DNA of 64,000 nucleotides. Origin: Haematobia irritans. Taxonomy: Eukaryota; Arthropoda; Insecta; Diptera; Muscidae. The DNA is taken from assembly GCF_050003625.1 (NCBI RefSeq), contig NC_134398.1:200936583-201000582 (forward strand), given 5' to 3'. A model generated the notes under the pieces. It was given only the letters and a program-made list of their open reading frames with translations, searched no databases and was not told the DNA's origin. Shown piece after piece: positions 24,466-34,884 of this stretch; position 1 is the stretch's first letter, and the number at the start of each line of letters is the position of its first letter. A program made the position numbers and the translations under genes.

Positions 24466-25706
24466 GCAGAAAAAAATTTCACAAAAATTTTCCAATTAAA
24501 ATTTTAATTGAGTTTTAAAAAATATTCAATTAGAAATTTAGTTGATTCAACTAACTTTTTAATTTTATTTCTAATTAATTATGTAATTTATAATATAATT
24601 TTTTGTTGATTGAAGTAAATTAAATTAAAAACTTAATTGAAACAATTATTTTCGTGATTAATTTAGAAAAAAATATCACCAAAATATTTCCAAATAAAAA
24701 ATTGATTTAAGTTGACAAATTTTTCAATTAAAAAATTAATTATTAATTTTTTAATTAAGATAGAAGCATTAAATTAATTACTATTTTGGAATCAAAATCA
24801 ATTCATTTTTTTATGTTTAATCAATTAAAAAATTAATTGAAATCAAATCAATTACATTTTTAATCAAGTATATTTTTTATATGCCCAATTAAAACTGTGA
24901 TTGATACTATCATTTTCGTGATTGAAGACATTTCAATTTAAAAATGTATTAGATCAACTAATTTCGTGACTGAATTAGAAAAAAAATTTTTATGTATACT
25001 AGACCTGTCCAGATTTCCAAAGTTCACATTTTGAAATGAGCACTTACAGTTTTAGAATCTCTCAATGATTGTAATAAAAACTGTGAAAAAAGATTTTGAA
25101 AAACTTTTGCCAAAAAGTTGCTCAACGCGGTTGAAGTCAGGATTTTGGCAATTTTCCAAAATTTTAAAGGTATACGTACAAACAAAATTTTAAATAATTT
25201 ATTAATAAATATAAGAAATATCTAAAAGCGCAATCTTTGAGCTAAATGCTCAAGCAAATAATAAAAAATTCAAAACGTGAAATTTATTGAGCCGTTTGCT
25301 TGCTGTAGCCTCTGGAAATAAAAAAATGCAGAAAATTTCCGCAATTTTTTTTTTTCAATGCATTATATGTTTTCGAAAAAAAAAAATTATATACGTTTGC
25401 ATATTTTTTATATATTCTTGGAACAATAAGGTATAAAAAAATTTAGATTAAGAATTTTTGGATGTGTCATTAGTCGCTAAAAAATTAATTTCTTTATGAA
25501 AGTCTCACTTAATTGTGAAATATGTGTTATTGTGAAATATCAGTCTATGAGCTAAAAGTCAAAGCAATAATAAGATAGATTAAAATTTTTAAAAAGTGCC
25601 ACATATAACTAAAAGTAAAATATTTAAGTGAGACCTTTCAGAAAGAAATTAAATTTTTAGCGACTAATGACACATCCAAAAATTCTTAATCTAAATTTTT
25701 TTTATA

Positions 25707-26628
25707 AAGGGTGATTCTTTTGAGGTTAGGATTTTCATGCATTAGTATTTGACAGATCACGTGGGATTTCAGACATGGTGTCAAAGAGAAAGATGCTCAG
25801 TATGCTTTGACATTTCATCATGAATAGACTTACGATCTGCCACAACGTCGAATTTTCAGTGAATGGGCCCTAGAAAAGTTGGCTTTTTTATCGACAAATT
25901 TTGTTCAGCGATGAGGCTCATTTCTGGTTGAATGGCTACGTAAATAAGCAAAATTGCCGCATTTGGAGTGAAGAGCAACCAGAAGCCGTTCAAGAACTGC
26001 CCATGCATCCCGAAAAATGCACTGTTTGGTGTGGTTTGTACGCTGGTGGAATCATTGGACCGTATTTTTTCAAAGATGCTGTTGGACGCAACGTTACGGT
26101 GAATGGCGATCGCTATCGTTCGATGCTAACAAACTTTTTGTTGCCAAAAATGGAAGAACTGAACTTGGTTGACATGTGGTTTCAACAAGATGGCGCTACA
26201 TGCCACACAGCTCGCGATTCTATGGCCATTTTGAGGGAAAACTTCGGAGAACAATCCATCTCAAGAAATGGACCGGTAAGTTGGCCACCAAGATCATGCG
26301 ATTTGACGCCTTTAGACTATTTTTTGTGGGGCTACGTCAAGTCTAAAGTCTACAGAAATAAGCCAGCAACTATTCCAGCTTTGGAAGACAACATTTCCGA
26401 AGAAATTCGGGCTATTCCGGCCGAAATGCTCGAAAAAGTTGCCCAAAATTGGACTTTCCGAATGGACCACCTAAGACGCAGCCGCGGTCAACATTTAAAT
26501 GAAATTATCTTCAAAAAGTAAATGTCATGGACCAATCTAACGTTTCAAATAAAGAACCGATGAGATTTTGCAAATTTTATGCGTTTTTTTTTTTAAAAAA
26601 GTTATCAAGCTCTTAACAAATCACCCTT
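25707..26628 (+). mobile_element. DD41D mariner-type element, internally deleted, copy 2 (922 bp)
   Basis: The same family as 20716-21649, in the opposite orientation, flanked by TA (25705-25706 and 26629-26630). Removing it rejoins the right arm of the large palindrome at a site that reads straight through in the left arm, so it inserted after the palindrome formed. It is 12 bp shorter than copy 1, from an 11-bp deletion and a different internal junction. Confidence 0.93.
25820..26521 (+). pseudogene. DD41D (rosa-like) transposase, deleted and frameshifted
   Basis: Starts MNRLT at 25820 but runs out of frame at the deletion junction and meets a stop after about 17 codons. The bases at the junction, read in the catalytic frame, give DLPQRRIFSEW where copy 1 has NEPQRRIFSEW, so the two junctions differ. 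A further 11-bp loss after LEKLA removes AENP-coding sequence. From 25901 the catalytic domain is open to the end and differs from copy 1 by one visible residue (EQSIS versus EQFIS). All three acids of DD41D are present. Non-functional as it stands. Confidence 0.93.
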
Positions 26629-27166
26629 TACCTTATTGTTCCAAGAATATATAAAAAATATGCAAACGTATATAAATTCTTTTTTTCGAAAAAATATAAT
26701 GCATTGAAAAAAAATTGCGGAAATTTTCTGCATTTTTTTTTATTTCCAGAGGCTACAGCAAGCAAACGGCTCAATAAATTTTCGTTTTGAATTTTTTATT
26801 ATTTGCTTGAGCATTTAGCTCAAAGATTGCGCTTTTAGATATTTCTTATATTTATTAATAAATTATTTAAAATTTTGTTTGTACGTATACCTTTAAAATT
26901 TTCGAAAATTGCCAAAATCCTGACTTCAACCGCGTTGAGCAACTTTTTGGCAAAAGTTTTTCAAAATCTTTTTTCACAGTTTTTATTACAATCATTGAGA
27001 GATTCTAAAACTGTAAGTGCTCATTAAAAAATTTGTGTTTTGAAAAATCTCATACATTTCCTGGACAGGTCTAATGTATACACAAATTTTTTCTGATTCA
27101 ATCACGAAATTAATTGATCCAATTAATTTTTTAATTGAAATGTCTTCAATCACGAAAATGATAGTA

Positions 27167-27245
27167 GGTTAGGTGGCAGCCCGATGTATCGGGCTCACTT
27201 AGACTATTCAGTCCATTGTGATACTACATTGGTGAACTTCTCTCT
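27167..27245 (-). mobile_element. Truncated SINE, 79 bp
   Basis: GGTTAGGTGGCAGCCCGATG through GTGAACTTCTCTCT matches the 3' part of the SINE at 12816-13162. It is flanked by an 8-bp direct repeat TGATAGTA (27159-27166 and 27246-27253). The truncation is at the 5' side, typical of incomplete reverse transcription. Confidence 0.88.
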
Positions 27246-27389
27246 TGATAGTATCAAAATATAGTTGATTAAAAAATTAATTGATTTGATTTCAATTAAT
27301 TTTTTAATTGATTCAACATAAAAATGAATTGATTTTGATTCCAAACTAATAATTAATTTAATGCTTCTATCTTAATTAAAAAATTTATA

Positions 27390-28090
27390 ATTAATTTATT
27401 AATTGAAATATTTGTGAACTTAAATTAATGTTTTTAATTGGAAATATTTTGGTGATATTTTTTTCTAATTTAATCACGAAAATAATTGTTTCAATTAAGT
27501 TTTTAATTTAATTTACTTCAATTATATTATAAATTAAAAAAATTATATTATAAATTACATAATTAATTAAGAAATAACAAAAATATGATGGATTAAAAAA
27601 ATAATTGATTTCTTCGGCACTTTCAATTAATTTTTTTTATTGATTCAACATAAAAATTTAATTGATTTTGATTGCAAAACTCAATATATTTCTTGAATTA
27701 AAAAAGTGACTATTTTCAATTACTTTCTTATGTGACTTTGTGTTTTTAGTTTGAATAAAATTTCAATCATTGACTTCATTAATTTAATGCTATCTATCTT
27801 GATTAAAAAGTTAATAATTAATTTATTAATTGAAAATCAACTTTTTAATTGGAAATATTTTGGTGATATTTTTTTCTGTGTACATAAAAAAATCTAATTT
27901 AATAACGAAAATAATTGTTTCAATTAAGTTTATAATTTAATTTACTTCAATCACGAAAATTATAAATCACAGAATTAATTACAAATAAAAAAAAATATGA
28001 TGGATTAAAAAATAATTGATTTCTTCAGAACTTTCAATTAATTTTTTAATTGATTTAATATAAAAATTTAATTGATCGCAAAACATTTTT
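27390..28090. repeat. Tandem duplication within foldback sequence
   Basis: About 280 bp at 27390-27680 recurs at about 27810-28090. Both contain GGAAATATTTTGGTGATATT, AATTGTTTCAATTAAGTTT and ATATGATGGATTAAAAAA. The second copy keeps the foldback family terminus TTTTTTCTGTGTAC, which the first lacks. Confidence 0.75.
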
Positions 28091-28211
28091 GATGTGATTT
28101 CTGTGAAATATCTAAATATTAGAGAATTTTTTATTTTTGTTTCAATTACGAAGTTAATTATTTTCTTTTTTATTTTTATATTTAAATTTTTTAATTGAAA
28201 TCACGAAAATG

Positions 28212-28512
28212 ATAGTACATAAAAAATATTTCACGAAAATTCTTCCAATTAAAGTCTTAATTGAGTTCTATAAAAATATTCCATAAAAATTTAATTGATT
28301 AACAAATTTTTTAATTGAGACAAAAAAACAATCACAAAAATTAATAGTATCTATTAATTTTTTTAATTAACTTTCAATTAATTTTTTTTAATTGACTTTC
28401 AATTAATTTTTTTAATTGATACTATCATTTCTGTGATTGAAGACATTTCAATAAAAACTTAATTGGATCAATTGATTTCGTGATTGATTCAGAAAAACAA
28501 TTTTTGTGTACC
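28212..28512. mobile_element. CAATTAA-rich foldback MITE-like element
   Basis: Runs from GTACATAAAAAATATTTCACG to CAATTTTTGTGTAC with internal AATTAATT dyads. Similar in length and layout to the copy at 31271-31564. Confidence 0.65.
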
Positions 28513-28779
28513 AATCTTTTAGAAATAATTGGAAATTAAAATAAAGTTCTTTATTAAAAAAGGTAACTGATTTGTTCGGCATTCAGACAAGCGTTAAATA
28601 TGCATTAAAAATCATACAAAAAATTATTAAAATATTTATTAGGCAAAATGTCGCAAAATTTTTTAATTCACATCCTGAAAACACTGAATTCGAATCACAT
28701 ATTAAGAAGTGTAGCAAATTTGCTGCAACGACTGTTGAAATGGTAGTTATCTGTCTTAGACAGAAACAAATTTCATAAT

Positions 28780-29235
28780 TTTTTTTCCATTTAAAGTCTT
28801 GAGTTTTAAAAAATATTCAATTAACTTTTTAATTGACCTTCAATTAATTTTGTAATTGATACTATGATTTCTGTGATTGAAGACATTTCAATTAAAAATT
28901 AATTGCATCAATTAATTTCGTGATTGAATCAGAAAATTTTTTTTGTGTGTGTAGATAGAAACTAGTTTCACGAATTTTTCCCATTAAAGTCTTAATTGAG
29001 TTTTAAAAAATATTCAATTAACAATTTAATTGATTCAACGAATTTGTTAATTGAAACAAAAATCAAACACAAAAATTAATAATATCAATTAATTTTTTAA
29101 TTGGGTCAATTAATTTTTTAATTGAGTTTGAATTAATTTTTTCATTTCTGTGATTGATGACATTTCAATTAAAGAGTTAATTGGATCAATTATTTTGTGG
29201 TGGAATCAGAAACAATTTTTTTTTTTTTATTTATG
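28780..29235. repeat. Two adjoining foldback MITE-like copies
   Basis: A partial copy (about 28780-28953) ends in TTTTTTTTGTGTGTG. A second copy (about 28955-29235) starts with TTTCACGAATTTTTCCC. Both carry the family's GTGATTGAAGACATTTCAAT-like segment. Confidence 0.65.
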
Positions 29236-29239
29236 ACAA

Positions 29240-30400
29240 GACCATGTTAAATGCATCGCTTCTGGACCAATTTTCCACCACTTCCGGGACGAAAAAAATT
29301 TTCTCTAAATGTATTTGCTGGGACATAATTGAGAAATAAAAACTTAGTGCAGAGTGTTGAGAAAACGTCAGTTTCGAATTTTCACTATCACTTGTCTTGT
29401 AATAATAATAATATGAGGAATATTTTTCTTTTGCTGTTTTATTTTAATGTAACCAACCATATTAATAAATAGTATTAGTTTAAAATTAAAATAATTATTA
29501 TTAATATTTAATGTCAGGGAAAAAATTTGGTGTTCAGAGTGTTGAGAAGACAGACAGTTTCGAATTTTCACATCCTCATCACTTTTTGTTATTGACAAAA
29601 TTTCTGTTTCCAATTTGTAGACATACTGGTCGTTAGTCGTTGATTTTTGACACCTTACAAATATTTCACTATTATTATATATATATTACATATTGGAACA
29701 GATAATAATAAATCGTCAATTTTTTTATCGCTTGTTTTTATCACAAATAATTTTTTCCAAAACACATTTATCACCTTTTTATAGTAAATTTGTAATTTAT
29801 CCAATATATAGTAGTCGCGACATACATATCCACGCTTATCTATCCCTTAACCATAAAACCATAAAAATAATTATACCGATATATTTAGCATAAATTATAA
29901 TATTAAACATGGTATTTTATCATGTGTCATTTCTCAAAGTAATTATAACAAAAACGTCGTTTTTTTTTGGTTATTGATGTCAAAAGGTATTGTCGTCTAC
30001 ATTTTGTTGCTTAAAATAGTCTTCGAGCTAAATGAGCATAGACCACTTTTTTGTGATATTTATTTAAACTAAAAAAAAAAAACACACAAATTTATTCAAC
30101 GACTAAAAGAAAAATAAAAATTAAAAACTTATTAACATAAGATTAAAGGTAGAGAATGTAAATTAATAAATCTTCCTTATTACAAAACTGTAGAACTATC
30201 AAAAAGATGAAACGATGGTATTCAAAATAGAATAGAAGGTAACATTTTCAAAAAATGTTATCACATCAGCCATTTTGTTCCAGTATGACCCTTTGTAATA
30301 TCAAAATTATCCTCAAATTTGACACTGTTATAACTCTTAAAAAATTTGTTAATTAAAATTATCAAAAAGATCAATTCTCAAAATAATAATAAAAATAAAT
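29240..30400. other. AT-rich sequence with a minor duplication
   Basis: CAGAGTGTTGAGAA with GTTTCGAATTTTCAC occurs at about 29351-29389 and again at about 29535-29570. No gene is supported. Several 60-80-codon frames here are A/T-driven. Confidence 0.45.
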
Positions 30401-31270
30401 AAATGGCGCCCAACGCGTGGCATTGCTGAGCTCATTTACTTCAATTATTAATTCTTGAAAAATCGATCTACAAAAGGACCACACATAGAAAATTTAGAGC
30501 CCATGTCGGATTTAAATTTTTTAAATATTAGAAACAATTTTTTATTTAAAAACAATGAGATAAGCTTGTTCCTCTTTATTCTCAATCTCGGGCTCGTTTT
30601 TTTAAATTATTGATTAACTATAAAAGGTCCAGATGTAAATAGAAAATTTAGCGCCCAACCCGGAGGTTTGCTTTTTAAAATATTAGAGAATCCAATTTTT
30701 GTATTGAACCCTAGAGGATAATCGGAAGAGGATAATCATATGTCTGTAGAACGTACTATAATTTATCATTATAATCAGTAGCTCCTTTTCGAACAGATTT
30801 CAAACAAATTTCAATCAATAATCGAACAACTTCAACAAAGAGAACTTGAGATTTGTTGCCCTACATATGAAAAACTAAATTGTTAAGTCTCAACTAAGCG
30901 ATACTGCAGATATGGAAGAAATGTGGCATAGACTTGTTTTCATAGTATAGATTTTTTCTTGTTTTGTAAGTTAAAATACGATCCTAATCTCAGGTCTATA
31001 AATGGAAATATATGTCACTTGAAATTATCAATTCGAATAATTTATAAGGAAATTTCTTAAATAATAAAAAATGAAAAAAATAATTAAAACTGGCGCCCAA
31101 CGTGGAGTACATTTTCCTTTTGCTTATGAATATTCTGTGAAACCTCTCAAATTCACTCACTCAGTGGACATCTATCAAAAGTGAACAATGATTGCTATGT
31201 TATCACATTAAAAATAACCCCTCATACCATAATTGGACACCTCCCCAATGTGGACAAAATTTCAGCGACC

Positions 31271-31564
31271 ATACACACAAAAAATTTTTTTTCTGATTCA
31301 ATCACGAAATTAGTTGATCCGATTAATTTTTAATTGAAATGTCTTCAATCACAGAAATGATAGTATAAATTAAAAAATTAATTGAAGGTCAATTAAAAAG
31401 TTAATTGATCCAATTAAAAAATTAATTGATACTATTATTTTTGTGGTTGATTTTTTTTTCAATTAAAAAATTTGTTGAATCAATTAAATTTTTAATTGAA
31501 TATTTTTTAAAACTCAATTAAAATTTTAATTGGAAAATTTTTCGTGAAATTTTTTTGTGTGTAG
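31271..31564. mobile_element. CAATTAA foldback MITE, clean copy
   Basis: About 290 bp bounded by ACACACAAAAAATTT and AAATTTTTTTGTGTGT in inverted arrangement, with TA on both sides. The interior is nearly symmetrical, with repeated AATTAATTGA dyads, GATTCAATCACGAAATTAG and the complementary features on the other side. No coding capacity. It is the best copy for defining the family. Confidence 0.8.
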
Positions 31565-32977
31565 GTATTTGAGAGATTTTACAGTATATTTTTTCTTATA
31601 TAAAACATTCACAAGGATTTTTATATCAGTCAAACTGTATTGCACGAAGGTTTACGACATATCAAATAGTATGGCTTCCTTCTTCTCCTTCATATAAAAC
31701 ATGAATCATTTTTATAGGTCAACGATACGAACAAATTCCATAATCAGCAAACTATTTGGATTGTTTCCCATACACATTGAAATTCTCTAAAATATTCCAT
31801 ACATTTCCAAAACTCTAGCGACTTTCAACTGGTTAAAAATGCAAATATTGGATAATTTGAAAATTCTCTCTACTATTACTACCACTAAAATTGACTGACT
31901 CATAGTCTAATTGCTGTAGTTCAATTTTTTGTGTTCTTTTTGTGAGATTAGACATGAATCTCTTGCCCATAAGAGCAAATATATACATTTAAAAAATTTC
32001 AGCTTAACTCTTAAAAAAATAAATTGGCGCCCAACGTAATACGTATCGTTCTTATCATATATATTGCTAATGAAATATATTTGTATTTGATCTGTCTACG
32101 AGCAATTTTTACCGTAGACAAAGTATTTAAAAGAGTCCTGGTATTCTAAATAAATAACTTAAACTGGCGCCCAAAGTAACACGTATCATCCCTTTCATAT
32201 ATATTATTCATGAAATATATTCGTATTTTGTCTGTATATGAGCAATTTTTACCGTAGACAAAATATTTAAAAGAGTCCTGGTATTCTAAATAAGTAACTT
32301 AAACTGGCGCCCAATGTAACACGTATCATCCCTTTCATATATATTATTCATGGAAGTTATTCGTATTCGAATTGTCTACATTTTTAGCTTAACTCTTAAA
32401 TAACTAACTAACCCATGAAATATATTCGTCTTTGATTTGTCTACGAGCAATTTTTGCCATAGACAAAGTATTTAAAAAAGTCCTGCAATTCTAAATAAGT
32501 AACATAAACTGGCGCCCAACAAAACAAGTATTCCCTTCATATATATTTCTCATGGAATATACGCGTATTTGAATTGTTTACTTTTTTAGCTTAACCTTTA
32601 AATACTCGTAAATAACTTAAGCTGACGCCCAACGTAACACATAACATCCTTTTAGGATGTTGTTCAAGAAATATGTTCGTATTTTCTACGAACAATTTAT
32701 GGCGTGGACAAATACATTTAAAAAGACTACTGGAATACTAAATAGTAATAGTAGCCAAAACTGGCTCCCAACGTAACACTTATCATCTCTTTCATATATC
32801 TTCCTCATGAAATTTATTCGTTTTTGAATGGTCTGCGAACAATTTATGCCATGGACAAAGAGATTTGATAAGAGCCCTGGAATTCCAAATCCAGGTCCTA
32901 CAAAAGTAAGAATCGGGTTGATTAAAATCGGTAAGAACTAGAAGTGTCTACATTTAAAAGGTATATTTAGTTAATGT

Positions 32978-33012
32978 AGTACCACAATAGACTGAATAGT
33001 CTAAGTGAGAAC
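32978..33012 (+). repeat. Possible SINE fragment
   Basis: GTACCACAATAGACTGAATA followed by GTCTAAGTGAG resembles the reverse complement of the SINE body at 12816-13162. Only about 35 bp, with no direct repeats visible. Confidence 0.5.
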
Positions 33013-33109
33013 ATTTTGTTCTTATTTCTGGAGGTTTTTGTTCTAATCAGATGTTTTTTAGATATGCAAAATTAAACTGATGATTCTCCACTTCAGTATG
33101 TTACCATTT

Positions 33110-34110
33110 CAAGAGACTAAATTTGTCGTGGTATTGATGTAGTTAAATTCCATCGTAATATACAGGCTAGATAAATAAAACTGGCGCCCAACATGGAGCA
33201 GATTAAACCCAAAGCATATTACATAGACAATACAAGACAAATAACATTATGTTTTTGAATAAAACTTAAATCAATTGTAAATGTCTTCTTAGTTTCAAGA
33301 AAAAAAAACCGAATGCTTTATAAAACTCTATATGCCAAGACAATCATATCTCCTCCAAAAAGAAATCAAAAATCTTCAATAAAGAGGAGCTCTCTGTCAT
33401 TCCGTTTTTTTTTTTGTTATTACTTCATTTTTATGGTTTTCTTTCATCTCAGCGATTTTAAAAATAATGAATTTCCGCTTGCGTATTGTTTAAATGAAAG
33501 AAATACTTGTTTTATGATTTCCATTTGTGGACAAAAGGAAGGATGGTAAACCAACCAAAATGAGATGGTTGGGGACACCAAATATCATTTCCTTCCAATG
33601 ACTAAGCTTTTACATGTTCTTTGCGTATGGATACATCTTTTCGTGAATTCATTTTGGGGAATAAAATATAAATTAGGCTTCCCCCTTTTAGGTTTCTTTC
33701 GATGGTTGCAAAAACACAGCAAATAAACAAAAAAGAAATCTGAAGTGATTTTGTTGATGATGCTAAAACCCTCTGTCTGGAAAGTAGGCGCTTTTTTAAG
33801 AACCCCATGCTGAAGTGATGATAAAATAAGGAAGAGCTTGTTTTCTTTATTTTTATTAAAATAATCTGCATTACTTAAATCGTTACGTATTTTTTGAGGG
33901 TAAAAAGTTTCATAGGATTGATTTGCAATTTCCAAATCCTCAGCAGTTCTTTTTATTGGACGAACTAACGTTTGTCGTGGTGTTGTTGTAGTTAAATCCC
34001 ATCGTAATCTCTAGTGCAGCTAGTGGTGCAAATAAATAAAACTGGCGCCCAACATGGGGCATATTAATTCTAATGCATATTATAAATACAATTCAAGACA
34101 AATAATCTTC
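33110..34110 (+). repeat. Duplicated leader-like segments around PBS-like motifs
   Basis: Segments at about 33123-33262 and about 33968-34108 match. Both have TTTGTCGTGGT, GTAGTTAAAT, CCATCGTAAT, AAATAAAACTGGCGCCCAAC and ACAAGACAAATAA. Their offset is about 860 bp. The sequence between them has open frames of 78-116 codons on both strands, but I recognise no retroelement domain in them. Confidence 0.75.
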
Positions 34111-34884
34111 TGTTTTTCATCATTAGAGTGTAAATATCTTCGTCATTCGAGTCTATAGTGGCAAATTATCCAGCCAGGGACCTTACTTGATCTAAACAAA
34201 TAGATGCAATATGACATTAAGATAATCTTAACATGTTTTATAAAATTGTTTCGTTTGGCAAACTGAATCTAGAAATTATTTAAAATTTTAAAAGATATTT
34301 TATCAATTACAAATTGATTTTTATTTTGAAAATTCAAAATCCCATTGTCATCATATTATTGACATTTGAATGTTGAATCGTCACTATTACGTTTTTATCG
34401 AAACGTTTTAATTGTTTTAATTATTCTCTGATTATCGACCAAATTCAGTAGCAATTACCCATCCTATTTTAATGTGCATATTTTTTTCAGGTGGAAAATA
34501 ATTTCATTATATTCGATTTCGTTTTCGGAAACTTTTGTAATTTTAAACTTTTGTTTGGTCATTGTGACGACGACCTGATAGCTGTATTAATCCCTGTTGT
34601 CTATTATGACACTTTTAAATGGCAATGTGGTTTGATATCGAATGTTTACTCTAGCCATCACTACCTAGTGACGTCAAAAGAGGGGTAATTTAGGAAAACT
34701 TTAAACAAATATACATTTAAGTGGGGAAATTTTGCGTACAAAATCCAAGATTACACAGAACAAAATAGCAACAATATATTTCCACTTAAAACTTTAATTG
34801 AAACTGAAAACTTTTTCAATTAAAAAATTTATTGATACAATTAACTTTTAATCAACGTCGATATTGATTGTATGTTATTGCTAT
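34111..34884. other. Low-copy sequence with a partial foldback remnant
   Basis: 34753-34870 resembles one end of the CAATTAA foldback family, starting ACACAGAACAAAATAGC. A 65-codon frame at 34491-34688 follows a TTTTTTTCAG tract but has no recognisable domain. I do not call it an exon. Confidence 0.4.

Larger units (their letters stand above)
24469..27590. repeat. Large imperfect palindrome, arms about 0.95 kb
   Basis: From about 24565 to 25511 the sequence is repeated in inverted order from 25625 to about 27590, around a spacer of about 113 bp (25512-25624). Matching landmarks include GACCTGTCCAG with CTGGACAGGTC, CTCAACGCGGTTGAAGTCAG with its complement near 26917, and GGATGTGTCATTAGTCGCTA with its complement near 25658. 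The right arm is interrupted by a DD41D mariner (25707-26628) and a short SINE (27167-27245). The outer thirds are made of CAATTAA-rich foldback sequence; the inner part is distinct. Confidence 0.9.
30404..34060 (+). repeat. Dispersed-to-tandem array of tRNA-Lys PBS-like motifs
   Basis: TGGCGCCCAAC-type motifs start at 30404, 30649 (TAGCGCCCAAC), 31091, 32025, 32165, 32305, 32510, 32623, 32762, 33182 and 34043. Insect tRNA-Lys primer-binding sites read TGGCGCCCAACGTGGGGC. The copy at 34043 differs at one of 18 positions, and those at 31091 and 33182 at two. From 32025 to 32762 the surrounding unit of about 140 bp is repeated, with AAATAACTTAAAC before the motif and GTAACACGTATCATCC after it. 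I found no LTR pair, gag or pol frame. It resembles amplified LTR-end/leader sequence of a retroelement, heavily decayed. Confidence 0.7.

Noticed and set aside
33585..33935. 116-codon minus-strand frame between PBS-like motifs, as a retroelement gene
   Set aside because: No gag, protease, reverse transcriptase or integrase motif is visible, and an overlapping frame in another phase is equally open.
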